The notes beneath the pieces are model-generated. The model was not told the origin of the DNA. It saw only the letters and a list, made by a program, of their open reading frames with translations, and searched no databases. The position numbers were made by a program, and so were the translations under genes. 64,000 bases of DNA, from contig NZ_JAVHUW010000083.1 of NCBI RefSeq assembly GCF_030954495.1, positions 62,001 to 126,000 of the forward strand, written 5' to 3'. Source of the stretch: Candidatus Desulfosporosinus nitrosoreducens (GTDB lineage: Bacteria > Bacillota > Desulfitobacteriia > Desulfitobacteriales > Desulfitobacteriaceae). Below are positions 43,656 to 52,379 of the stretch, in pieces. Position 1 is the stretch's first letter. Each line of letters begins with the position of its first letter.

Positions 43656-44174
43656 ATGGCAGGGCTTATACTTGTTTATACGGGCAACGGAAAGGGCAAG
43701 ACTACAGCGGCAATTGGCCTGAGCGTGCGAGCGCTTGGACATAATCAAACCGTTGGATTTCTGCAGTTTATGAAAGGGAGCAAAAATTACGGAGAAGTAA
43801 AAATTGCCTCCGTGTTGCCCAATTTTACTTTGGTTCAATCGGGTCAGGAATCCTTTGTCTCTTATGAAAATCCCGACCCGGTGGACATTAGAATGGCTCA
43901 GGAAGGATACGAACTGGCTAAACAATGGTTTAAAGAGGATAAATTTGATCTCATTGTGCTGGATGAAATTCTAGTGGCGGTGGCCTTTAAACTAATATCA
44001 GTGGCTCAGGTTTTAGATTTAGTCCGGCAGAAGCCGTCTCGCCTGAATTTAGTGTTGACGGGTCGTTACGCAGCGCCTGAAATTATGGAAATTGCTGATA
44101 CTGTGACAGAAATGACGGAAAAAAGGCATGCCTATAACCAGGGGGTTGAGGCGAAAGCAGGGATGGAATTTTGA
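43656..44174 (+). CDS. cobO: Cob(I)alamin adenosyltransferase
   Basis: CobO/BtuR-type enzyme of 172 aa that adenosylates cob(I)alamin to coenzyme B12. P-loop GNGKGKTT at residues 10-17, preceded by LVYTG; VLDEI and the late PxExxDxVTEM block follow. It heads the operon cobO-meaB-mutase large-small, so it provides AdoCbl directly to the mutase beside it. The stop overlaps the meaB start (TTGA at 44171). Confidence 0.94.
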   Translation: MAGLILVYTGNGKGKTTAAIGLSVRALGHNQTVGFLQFMKGSKNYGEVKIASVLPNFTLVQSGQESFVSYENPDPVDIRMAQEGYELAKQWFKEDKFDLIVLDEILVAVAFKLISVAQVLDLVRQKPSRLNLVLTGRYAAPEIMEIADTVTEMTEKRHAYNQGVEAKAGMEF

Positions 44175-45115
44175 GCAAAGAAGCACTCGATCAATGGCTA
44201 GTCCGTCTCTTAGAACGTGACCGCAGGGCGGCTGCCAAGCTCATTTCCTGGGTTGAAGATGACTTCGAACGGGAATACATTATGCGGTCTATCCTCAAAC
44301 AGACGAACCGTCAAATGGTCGTAGGAATAACGGGGCCGCCTGGAGCCGGAAAAAGCTCGTTAGTTGAGGCCTTGACAAAATTCTACCGCTCAAAAAATGA
44401 AAGAGTGGGGATTGTCGCAGTGGACCCCAGCAGCCCTTATTCAGGCGGGGCAATTTTAGGGGACCGCATTCGTATGCAGGCCCATGGAACAGACCGTGAC
44501 GTATTTATCCGCAGCTTAGGAACGCGGGGGCATTTAGGCGGAGTTACCCGCTCGACATTGGATGTTTTGAGAATTTTAGAAGCCGGGGGGTATGGCCGGC
44601 TTCTGCTGGAAACGGTCGGAGTCGGTCAATCTGAACTGGAAATCATGCAAATGGCCGATACTGTCGTGGTCGTACTTAATCCGGGGACGGGAGACGGGAT
44701 TCAGGCCATTAAAGCGGGAATTATGGAAGTTGCGGATATTTTTGTGATCAATAAATCAGACCTGCCCGGGTCGGAACGCATGAAAAATGACATCGAGATG
44801 ATGTTGAACTTGAGCTGCGATGGGAAGACTTGGCGTCCGCCGGTTATTCTGACCAGTGTGCTTAATAATAGTGGACTGGAGACCTTATTTCAGCAAATAG
44901 AGGTTCATCAAGTGCATCTGTTAGAATCCGGGCAAAGAGATGAACGGCGCAAAGAGCGGCTTCGCCTGGAAGTCTGGCGCCAATGGGAGGATAAAACCCT
45001 GGCATTGTTCGAGAGCGTTTGGGAAGCGGCTAAAGAAAAATTCAGGTCTTACGCTGAAGCAGATCCCTACGAAATAGCGCAAAGGCTGTGGGAAGAGCGT
45101 TTTAAAGGAGGATAA
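44171..45115 (+). CDS. meaB: MeaB-type GTPase chaperone of B12 mutase
   Basis: 314 aa G3E GTPase that loads and protects acyl-CoA mutases from inactivation. Walker A GPPGAGKS at 55-62, Mg/switch regions DPSSPYSGGAILGDRIRM and ETVGVGQSE, and NKSD base recognition. TTG 44171 overlaps the cobO stop. The mutase follows after 5 nt. A partner for the mutase rather than for amino-acid transport (old ArgK name). Confidence 0.95.
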   Translation: MSKEALDQWLVRLLERDRRAAAKLISWVEDDFEREYIMRSILKQTNRQMVVGITGPPGAGKSSLVEALTKFYRSKNERVGIVAVDPSSPYSGGAILGDRIRMQAHGTDRDVFIRSLGTRGHLGGVTRSTLDVLRILEAGGYGRLLLETVGVGQSELEIMQMADTVVVVLNPGTGDGIQAIKAGIMEVADIFVINKSDLPGSERMKNDIEMMLNLSCDGKTWRPPVILTSVLNNSGLETLFQQIEVHQVHLLESGQRDERRKERLRLEVWRQWEDKTLALFESVWEAAKEKFRSYAEADPYEIAQRLWEERFKGG

Positions 45116-45120
45116 ATGGG

Positions 45121-46758
45121 ATGAGAAACAATTTCTTGCGCTGGAAAGCGAACTATGATGCCCAGAAAGAGCGAAAAGGACCATTTATTACGGTTTCTAG
45201 TGTTCCGCTTGATCCGCTCTATGCACCGGGGCATATGGCCGAGATTGATTATGAGAAGGATTTGGGAAATCCCGGGGAGTATCCTTACACTCGCGGTGTC
45301 CGGTCGAATATGTATCGCGGGCGGCTCTGGACCATGCGTCAATTTGCCGGTTTCGCCACGGCGAAGGAGTCCAATGAGCGGTATAAGTTTCTGCTTGGGC
45401 AAGGCCAAACGGGCTTGAGTGTTGCTTTTGATATGCCGACGATCATGGGCTATGACTCGGATCATCTGCGCGCTTATGGGGAGGTAGGCCGGGTTGGGGT
45501 AGCTATTGATTCCCTGGCCGACATGGAAATCTTATTTGAGGGCATTCCGCTTGACAAAGTGAGTACGTCAATGACTATCAATGCTCCGGCCTCGATCATT
45601 TGGTCCATGTATATTGTGGCGGCGGAAAAGCAGGGCGTTGCGGCCAATAAATTAACCGGAACAATTCAGAACGATATTCTCAAAGAATACATTGCCCAAA
45701 AGTCCTGGATCTTTCCGCCCGAACCTTCGCTGCGCCTCATTACGGATATTTTCGGCTATGCCAAAGAAAATGTTCCCAAGTGGAATACCATTAGCATCAG
45801 TGGTTACCACATTCGGGAAGCGGGGGCAACGGCTTTGCAGGAATTAGCCTTTACCCTGGCGGATGGATTTGCCTATGTTGAAGCAGGTATCAAAGCGGGT
45901 CTTGATGTGGACGATTTTGCTCCCCGTTTATCCTTCTTCTTTAACTCTCATACGGATTTTTTTGAAGAAATCGCCAAATACCGAGCGGCCCGCCGCATTT
46001 GGGCCCGTCATATGAAAGAAAAGTATGGAGCTAAAAAGGAAGAAAGCTTACTCTTGCGCTTTCATACTCAAACCGCGGGCTGTTCTCTAACGGGCCAGCA
46101 GCCGGAAAATAACATTGTCAGGACGGCTTACCAAGCCATGGCCGCTGTCTTAGGCGGTACTCAGTCGCTGCATACCAATTCCATGGATGAAGTTCTGGCT
46201 TTGCCGACGCAAAAGTCCGTTCAGATTGCTTTGCGCACCCAACAAGTTCTTGCTTATGAAACGGGCGTGGTCAATACTATTGACCCCTTGGCGGGTTCTT
46301 ACTTTGTGGAAACTCTAACCCAGCAAATGGAAGAGGGGGCTGAGGAGTACTTCCGCAAAATTGATGAACTGGGCGGGGTTCTGGGAGGCATCCGCGAGAA
46401 TTTCTTTCAGCAGGAAATAGCCGATGCGGCTTACCGCTATCAACAGGAGATCGAAAGCAAAGACCGGATTATTGTAGGGGTTAATGAGTTTGTTAACGAG
46501 GGAAAAGTAGAGATTGAACTGCTGAAAATTGACCCCGAAATTGAGAAATCTCAAATATGCGCGCTTCAGGCCATGAAACAAGGCCGCGATAACCTCCGGG
46601 TTCAAACGACCTTAACGGACTTAAAGGAAGCGGCTCAGGAATCCGGCAATTTGATTCCGAAAATTATTGACGCTGTCCGGGCTTATGCTACCGAGGGAGA
46701 GATGATTGCTGTTCTGAAAGAAGTCTTTGGGGAGTATCGGGAACAAGCTGTATTTTAA
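45121..46758 (+). CDS. icmA: B12-dependent acyl-CoA mutase large subunit, isobutyryl-CoA mutase-like
   Basis: 545 aa substrate-binding TIM-barrel subunit of the methylmalonyl/isobutyryl-CoA mutase family, lacking the B12 domain (the separate next gene provides it). Two residues set substrate choice: methylmalonyl-CoA mutase has Tyr89 and Arg207 (RQY-AG, MVR-N). Here the positions are F75 (TMRQFAGF) and Q193 (YIAQKSW), the Phe/Gln pair of isobutyryl-CoA mutase. The rest of the active site (SMTI, YHIREAGA, TGQQPENN) is conserved. So it most likely interconverts isobutyryl-CoA and butyryl-CoA; methylmalonyl-CoA is less likely. Symbol assigned on that basis. Start ATG 45121 behind GGAGG. Confidence 0.85.
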   Translation: MRNNFLRWKANYDAQKERKGPFITVSSVPLDPLYAPGHMAEIDYEKDLGNPGEYPYTRGVRSNMYRGRLWTMRQFAGFATAKESNERYKFLLGQGQTGLSVAFDMPTIMGYDSDHLRAYGEVGRVGVAIDSLADMEILFEGIPLDKVSTSMTINAPASIIWSMYIVAAEKQGVAANKLTGTIQNDILKEYIAQKSWIFPPEPSLRLITDIFGYAKENVPKWNTISISGYHIREAGATALQELAFTLADGFAYVEAGIKAGLDVDDFAPRLSFFFNSHTDFFEEIAKYRAARRIWARHMKEKYGAKKEESLLLRFHTQTAGCSLTGQQPENNIVRTAYQAMAAVLGGTQSLHTNSMDEVLALPTQKSVQIALRTQQVLAYETGVVNTIDPLAGSYFVETLTQQMEEGAEEYFRKIDELGGVLGGIRENFFQQEIADAAYRYQQEIESKDRIIVGVNEFVNEGKVEIELLKIDPEIEKSQICALQAMKQGRDNLRVQTTLTDLKEAAQESGNLIPKIIDAVRAYATEGEMIAVLKEVFGEYREQAVF

Positions 46759-46778
46759 GTATTGGGGGAGGGAACGTC

Positions 46779-47195
46779 ATGAAGAAGAGTCGAATTCGTG
46801 TCTTAGTTGGCAAGCCGGGTTTGGACGGACATGACCGGGGTGCTAAAGTGATCGCGCGGGCACTTCGTGATGCGGGAATGGAAGTCATCTACTCGGGTTT
46901 GCATCAAACCCCGGAACAGATCGTCGAAGCCGCGATTCAGGAAGATGTGGATATAATAGGAATTAGTGTTTTATCCGGAGCGCACATGACAATTTTCCCG
47001 AGAATCAAGGAGCTGCTTAAAGAGCAAAATGCTGAAGATATTGTGCTCATGGGCGGGGGAACGTTTCCCGAGGAAGATATCGTTTCGCTTTTAGAGGCCG
47101 GACATGCGGAAGCGCTGTTTACTCCGGGAGCACCTACGACAGAGATTGTGAATTGGATTCATGAGAAATTGGCGGACGCTGGAGGCATTATCTGA
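46779..47195 (+). CDS. icmB: B12-binding small subunit of acyl-CoA mutase
   Basis: 138 aa cobalamin-binding Rossmann domain. D-x-H-x-x-G appears as DGHDRG (H18 is the lower ligand to cobalt), followed by SVLSGAHMT and MGGGTFPEED, which enclose the nucleotide tail. Pairs with the large subunit 20 nt upstream. Normal size for a split mutase. A terminator at 47238 closes the operon. Confidence 0.92.
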   Translation: MKKSRIRVLVGKPGLDGHDRGAKVIARALRDAGMEVIYSGLHQTPEQIVEAAIQEDVDIIGISVLSGAHMTIFPRIKELLKEQNAEDIVLMGGGTFPEEDIVSLLEAGHAEALFTPGAPTTEIVNWIHEKLADAGGII

Positions 47196-47237
47196 GATTC
47201 CTGAAGACAAAGAATAACAGAGAAGAAGAAACTTTTT

Positions 47238-47291
47238 AAGAGGCTGACTTATTGCTCTCTCATGGGCGGGTCAGCCTCTTGATCTTTTCTT
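47238..47291 (+). terminator. Terminator of the cobO-icmB operon
   Basis: Perfect 11-bp stem AAGAGGCTGAC / GTCAGCCTCTT, 21-nt loop, then GATCTTTTCTT. Confidence 0.85.
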
Positions 47292-47812
47292 GAAGATGGT
47301 TTGTGGCATTAGCAAGATTATTTAGGGAAATTCAGAGAAAAAGATTCATAAGATTAATAATTGCAGACGATTGGCGGAAAAATACCTGTAACAGTTAGTG
47401 GCAAAGATTTATTGCCTGAAATATTTCTGAGTTCCTAAGTTTGGGACAAGCAGAGATAATTTCCGCATGATTTAGGTTTATCTTCGAGCACAATCGAGAT
47501 AAAAATAGTCTGAATGTAATTAGACCTGAAATTGTTGATAATTTACCTGAATTTAGCCTTTTTTACGAAAAGGAATGCTAAAATCTGCTAGACTCCGATC
47601 ATTGGATAGAGTAGAATTATATTTGTTTTTATAAGCCAAAAACATGAGAATAAGAGATGGGTTGCCTGTTTAGCACAATTAAGGGCCAAGTCTATGTACC
47701 TCTTTTTTACTTAATATTTTAATTGAGCATAGGTAGTTGAAAATGTTAAGTATGTTTTCGTCTTAAAAAGATAAGCCTTATGATTGACTTTAGATTTGCG
47801 AGGTGCATAGCA
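47292..47812. other. Long AT-rich spacer before the KimA-like gene
   Basis: About 520 nt with no open frame of note. Since KimA genes in Bacillus are under a c-di-AMP (ydaO) riboswitch, I looked for its GC-rich motifs and found none. Weak -10-like TATAAT/TTATAA words occur but no convincing promoter pair. Confidence 0.6.
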
Positions 47813-49702
47813 GTGATACAAAACCTAAAAAGATGGCTTTTGGGTGAAAAATTACCGACGAATAGGCTCAGTGAAGAAAAATTTAATGTTTTTTGGGGTC
47901 TTCCTGTTTTGGCGAGCGATGCCATTTCTTCGGTTGCCTATGCCGTTGATGAAATTTTATGGGTCCTTGTTCCTTCAATCGGTTTGATTTCCTACTATTG
48001 GGCTCCTAAGATTGCCATAGCCATTATCTTGCTTCTCCTTGTACTGACCATTTCTTATCGTCAAATCGTTAGTGCTTATCCTAATGGCGGCGGGGCCTAC
48101 ATTGTCGCTAAGGACAATCTCAAAGTAAAGTATGGGCTTATTGTCGGCGCATCCCTGTCGGTTGATTATATTTTAACGGTTGCCGTCAGCATCAGCGCCG
48201 GTACAGCCGCTGTTACCTCGGCAATTCCGGCGCTGTACCCCCACCGGATAGCCATAGCGATATTTTTTATAGCCCTAATGACTATAGGGAATCTGCGCGG
48301 GGTTAGTGACTCTTCGAAATTTTTCAGTATTCCAACCTACGCTTTTTTGGTTACCATACTTAGTCTCCTCATAGCAGGCATAATCAAGAGCATTGGGGGG
48401 ACTGCAGTACCGATTCCCCCTATGGTTTCTGATCCTGCTGTTTCTTTCGGCACTCAGGCTATTTCCCTTTTTCTGCTGCTGCGGGCTTTTTCCTCGGGTT
48501 GTGCCGCCGTTACAGGGGTAGAAGCCATTTGTGACGCTGTGCCCAACTTTAAAGAGCCGGCGGTAAAAAACGCCAAGCTGGCTTATGTCTTGCTGACTAT
48601 TTTTGTGATTATAACCTTTGGCGGGATCACATACTTAGCGACGGTTTTTCATCCTGTGCCTAATTCCCAGCAAACGGTCATCGCCCAATTAGCCGCTAGC
48701 ATTTTCGGCCGGGGCTTAATGTTTTATATTATTCAAGCAACGACAACCGTTATCTTAGCCATGGCGGCCAACACTGCTTTTGCCGGTTTTCCGATCCTGT
48801 TGTCCATTATTGCCCGGGACGGTTATGTTCCGCGGCAGTTTGCAATGCGGGGACACAGATTAGGTTTTTCCAATGGCATTTTACTTTTATCCTTAGCGGC
48901 GGGGATGCTGGTCATAATTTTCCAAAGTGATACCCACTTGCTTATTCCTTTGTATGCTATCGGTGTCTTTACGTCCTTTACCTTAGCCCAGGCCGGAATA
49001 TTCTTAAAATGGTTTAGGACAAAGCCCAGGGGTTGGGTTTATAAGGCCTTTATCAACGGATTAGGAACCATTATAACCTTCATAACCGTAATCGTTATTG
49101 CCGTTACCAAATTTCTCAGTGGTGCCTGGGTTGTTTTACTGATCATTCCCTTGCTGGTTATTGTTATGATGAAGATCAGAAATCACTATACTATGATTGC
49201 CAAAAGGCTGGATGTTCCCAATGACCGGATAGAACGGCTGAAACTCAGTCCCAAACCGATGCCCTATGTTATTATTCCTGTCCAAAGTCTTAATGTTATG
49301 GTAATAAAGACACTTCGCTATGCTAAAAGCTTGTCTAACGAGGTTGAAGTGTTCAATGTAGAGACTTATGAGGGTGAAGCAGATAAACTGAGAAGCAAAT
49401 GGGCCAAACTTAAAACAGATGTCCCGCTTGTGATCAAGCAGTCAGCGTACCGGGACATAGTTGGTCCTCTTACTGAGTATATCGAGTCCAATGAACATGC
49501 TTCAAGACCGGGAGATGTGATAACTGTTCTTTTGCCCCAGTTTGTTGTGGCGAAGCCTTGGGAAATGGCACTTCACAATAACACCAGTTTGTTTATAGCC
49601 AGAGCGCTTTTGAATTATAGAAATATTGTTGTTTCTTTGGTCCCTTTCCAAATCGAGGAGAAGTCTGAACTGTACAAAGATATTGATTTGGAAATTGAAT
49701 AA
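47813..49702 (+). CDS. KimA-like APC-superfamily potassium transporter
   Basis: 629 aa from GTG 47813, 7 nt after GCGAGGTG; ATG 47780 has no site. Twelve predicted helices up to about residue 460, beginning with the family motif FWGLPVLASDAISSVAYAVDEIL, and GGGAYIVAKDNL. A C-terminal cytosolic domain of about 160 aa follows (PMPYVIIPVQSLNVMVIKTL). KimA is a high-affinity proton-potassium symporter controlled by c-di-AMP; other homologues move amino acids, so substrate is inferred. Followed by a terminator at 49723. Confidence 0.83.
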   Translation: MIQNLKRWLLGEKLPTNRLSEEKFNVFWGLPVLASDAISSVAYAVDEILWVLVPSIGLISYYWAPKIAIAIILLLLVLTISYRQIVSAYPNGGGAYIVAKDNLKVKYGLIVGASLSVDYILTVAVSISAGTAAVTSAIPALYPHRIAIAIFFIALMTIGNLRGVSDSSKFFSIPTYAFLVTILSLLIAGIIKSIGGTAVPIPPMVSDPAVSFGTQAISLFLLLRAFSSGCAAVTGVEAICDAVPNFKEPAVKNAKLAYVLLTIFVIITFGGITYLATVFHPVPNSQQTVIAQLAASIFGRGLMFYIIQATTTVILAMAANTAFAGFPILLSIIARDGYVPRQFAMRGHRLGFSNGILLLSLAAGMLVIIFQSDTHLLIPLYAIGVFTSFTLAQAGIFLKWFRTKPRGWVYKAFINGLGTIITFITVIVIAVTKFLSGAWVVLLIIPLLVIVMMKIRNHYTMIAKRLDVPNDRIERLKLSPKPMPYVIIPVQSLNVMVIKTLRYAKSLSNEVEVFNVETYEGEADKLRSKWAKLKTDVPLVIKQSAYRDIVGPLTEYIESNEHASRPGDVITVLLPQFVVAKPWEMALHNNTSLFIARALLNYRNIVVSLVPFQIEEKSELYKDIDLEIE

Positions 49703-49722
49703 ACCGCTTAAAAAGATAGCTA

Positions 49723-49759
49723 AGATAGTTGAACCCAAACTATTCTTAACTATTTTTTT
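49723..49759 (+). terminator. Terminator after KimA-like gene
   Basis: ATAGTTGA / TTAACTAT stem (one G-T), 13-nt loop, then a run of seven T. Confidence 0.75.
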
Positions 49760-49914
49760 GTTATAGGTTCGCTTTTTCGCCATCTTTCGCCGTTAATTTG
49801 GAATATAGTTGTTTGCGAGGACATTCTTTGGGTGTTGTTGGAGAAGACATTCCGGTTGTAAACGTATTGATTCTATAAATCAGAGATTATTGCAAAAATC
49901 AAGGGGGACGGGTT

Positions 49915-50745
49915 ATGAGTCAGGCGATTAACTCCATGTATTTCAGTCCGACAGGCACGACTAAAAAAATAGTATTGGGAATAGCCCGGAAACTTGCAGA
50001 AAGTACATCCGGGAAACCTGATCAAGAAACAGCCGCCAGGAACATTGATTTTACCTTGCCGGGGATCAGGTTAAAACCTGTGTCCTTTTCAGAACAGGAT
50101 GTCGTTATTATCGGTGTTCCGGTCTATGCGGGAAGAGTTCCGAATGTCTTATTAAACTATTTAAACACGATTAGCGGTCGCGGTGCTTTAGCGATCCCTA
50201 TTGTTGTTTATGGAAACAGAAACTATGACGATGCTTTAATAGAATTGAGAGATATTCTGGAAGCTAACGGCTTTAAAGTGCTGGCAGCCGGAGCGTTTAT
50301 TGGAGAGCACTCCTTTTCCCTAACCCTTGCTCAAAACAGACCGGATGAGAAAGACATGGCCATTGCCGAGGAATTTGCCAAAGGTCTCTACGTGAAATTA
50401 AGCGCACCGGGGGAGTGTAAGGCGGTAGCCGTGAGAGGAAATCAACCGTATAGAAATTATTATAAACCTAAAAACAAAGACGGTAATCCAGTGGATATAA
50501 GAAAGGTAACTCCCAAAACAAATGATCAGTGCACTAATTGTAAACTTTGCGTTGAAGTCTGTCCTATGGGTTCGATCAATCCTGAAAATGTCTCTGAACT
50601 GCTGGGAATCTGTATTAAATGTGGCGCCTGTATTAAAAAATGTCCTACCCAGGCAAAATATTACGATGATCCGGATTATCTGCGGCATAAAGAGGAATTA
50701 GAAATTGAATATGCCGCTCGCCAAGAGCCGGACTTATTTGTTTAA
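49915..50745 (+). CDS. EFR1-type flavodoxin-ferredoxin protein
   Basis: 276 aa. N-terminal flavodoxin-like domain (YFSPTGTTKKIV at residues 9-20 binds FMN phosphate, GVPVYAGRVPN follows) and C-terminal two 4Fe-4S clusters: CTNCKLCVEVCP and CIKCGACIKKCP. Family is EFR1 (ferredoxin-flavodoxin fusion, electron transfer in anaerobes). ATG 49915 behind AAGGGGGAC. No obvious redox partner is adjacent. Confidence 0.9.
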   Translation: MSQAINSMYFSPTGTTKKIVLGIARKLAESTSGKPDQETAARNIDFTLPGIRLKPVSFSEQDVVIIGVPVYAGRVPNVLLNYLNTISGRGALAIPIVVYGNRNYDDALIELRDILEANGFKVLAAGAFIGEHSFSLTLAQNRPDEKDMAIAEEFAKGLYVKLSAPGECKAVAVRGNQPYRNYYKPKNKDGNPVDIRKVTPKTNDQCTNCKLCVEVCPMGSINPENVSELLGICIKCGACIKKCPTQAKYYDDPDYLRHKEELEIEYAARQEPDLFV

Positions 50746-50888
50746 ACCCAGTTATTTTAAGGTCTCCGCCGCTTGCTGAATTTGCCGTAAAGTTTGAACG
50801 TGCGCTGATTCCCAATTGTAATGGGAAAGCGCTGTTAAGTCAGATGCGATCTGCGTAATTATAATGTAGATCGCTATGGCTGTTTTCC

Positions 50889-50920
50889 AAGCCCTGTTAA
50901 CTAAAGGGCTTATTTTATTT
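50889..50920 (+). terminator. Terminator after EFR1 gene
   Basis: AAGCCCT / AGGGCTT stem, loop GTTAACTAA, then TATTTTATTT. A second small hairpin TTCCCA / TGGGAA lies upstream at about 50810-50828. Confidence 0.7.
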
Positions 50921-50971
50921 AACAGGCCTAAAGCCGTTGTCCTGGTTAGATTTGCTTAAGGAGAAATGTCA

Positions 50972-52144
50972 ATGAGCAATAATTATAAACAACCTAAGTC
51001 GGATATCATAATTATCGGCGCGGGTATTATGGGGTTAAGTGTGGCCTATCACCTTCTGGAGGCCGATCCTAAATTATCGATTGTCATCTTGGAAAAAGAA
51101 AAATTATTGGGTTTAGGTTCAACCGGGAAATGCACAGGGGGCATCCGTTACCAATTCAGCAGTCCTCTTCTGCGGCGCTTAAGCCTTCTCAGCAGAGATT
51201 TTTTCCTTAACTTTGAGCCGGCTTTCGATACTCCGATCTGGTATCGGGAAAGGGGCTATCTGATGCTGGCCCCCAACGAGGCTCTGTGGGCTGATCTGAA
51301 GCTGAGCGCCGGACAGGCTGAGAGCGAGGGTATACCTGTTAAAATCTTATCTCAAGAGGAACTCGAAAAAAACTTTCCCTATCTGCAGCAGGACCATTAC
51401 TTAGGCGGAACCTTCGGTCAATGGGATGCTTATGCAGATCCCTATGCCGTCTTGGCAGCTCTCTATGCTTCGGTGCGGAGACGGGGAGTTCCCGTACATT
51501 TCCAATGTGAAGCAAGAAAAATCCTCCGCCAGGGCAATGCTGTCTCAGGTGTTGAAACGACACAAGGGGTATTCCATAGTCCGATTATTGTGAACGCCGC
51601 CGGCCCTTATGCCGCCGGATTGGCCGGCGCAGCCGGGATTGTTCTCCCCGTACAGTCCTTTCGCCGTCAGGTGTATGTTTGCACTAATCCCAAAGATGTG
51701 CCGGCTGCGGCTCCCCTGATCGTGGATTTAGCCACAGGCTTTTATTTGCATCAGGAAGCCAGTGCTAAAACCGTCTTATTAGGCGGGACCGATAAAGACA
51801 CCCGACCCGGGCTGGATGAGGTGGTTGACAAATCTTTAGCCGAGGATTTTTTTCTGGCCGCAATGGAGGCAATCCCTTCCGCTCTCAATATTAAATGGCT
51901 GCGCACCTATACCGGGATACGTGATCAAACTCCAGATTATCTTCCCATTATCGGCGAAGCAGCAGACTTGAAGGGTTTTTATCTGACAAGCGGCTTTAGC
52001 GGTCACGGCTTTATGCATGCTTCAGCCGTTGGCCGCATCGTGTCAGACCTGATTTTAAAGGGGCGTTGTGAACAAATTGAGGGAAACTTATTCTATCCTC
52101 AGCGATTTGCCAAAGCTTCCCCGCAAGAATCCCTGGTTTTCTAA
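50972..52144 (+). CDS. FAD-dependent amine/amino-acid oxidoreductase (DAO family)
   Basis: 390 aa. N-terminal dinucleotide motif GAGIMGLSVAYHL (residues 15-27) with the E-K pair VILEKE at strand 2, and the C-terminal YTGIRDQTPDYLPIIGE and GFSGHGFMHASAVG blocks of the D-amino-acid/sarcosine oxidase or NAD(P)/FAD oxidoreductase family. ATG 50972 is chosen (8 nt after AAGGAG) over ATG 50966. In an anaerobe it is more likely a dehydrogenase than an oxidase. Substrate unknown; single gene. Confidence 0.88.
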   Translation: MSNNYKQPKSDIIIIGAGIMGLSVAYHLLEADPKLSIVILEKEKLLGLGSTGKCTGGIRYQFSSPLLRRLSLLSRDFFLNFEPAFDTPIWYRERGYLMLAPNEALWADLKLSAGQAESEGIPVKILSQEELEKNFPYLQQDHYLGGTFGQWDAYADPYAVLAALYASVRRRGVPVHFQCEARKILRQGNAVSGVETTQGVFHSPIIVNAAGPYAAGLAGAAGIVLPVQSFRRQVYVCTNPKDVPAAAPLIVDLATGFYLHQEASAKTVLLGGTDKDTRPGLDEVVDKSLAEDFFLAAMEAIPSALNIKWLRTYTGIRDQTPDYLPIIGEAADLKGFYLTSGFSGHGFMHASAVGRIVSDLILKGRCEQIEGNLFYPQRFAKASPQESLVF

Positions 52145-52358
52145 GGGACCTGGTCATCCTTGCCTTATTTCTAAAGCCAAGACTTAAGTGAGAGGCATTT
52201 TGTCCTTAACCGAATGCCTTGGGAAATCGGAGGGGAATTGAGTTTCTCAAAAAAGAGGGATTTGCAGGCGACGGCTAGAATTTAATACTTTAAGATCTGC
52301 TGCCTTGAGGTCTGAAGATTAAATTTGCTCACAGCCGTGAGGAGGGAAGGCTAACGTA

Positions 52359-52379
52359 ATGGTTAGGACAATAAAGTGA
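52359..52379 (+). other. 7-codon leader ORF before the CitE-like gene
   Basis: ATG 52359 to TGA 52377-52379 (MVRTIK), 12 nt after the strong GGAGGG at 52341. Its TGA overlaps the GTG start of the next gene (GTGA). Since that GTG has only a weak site of its own, coupled reinitiation is plausible. Confidence 0.4.
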
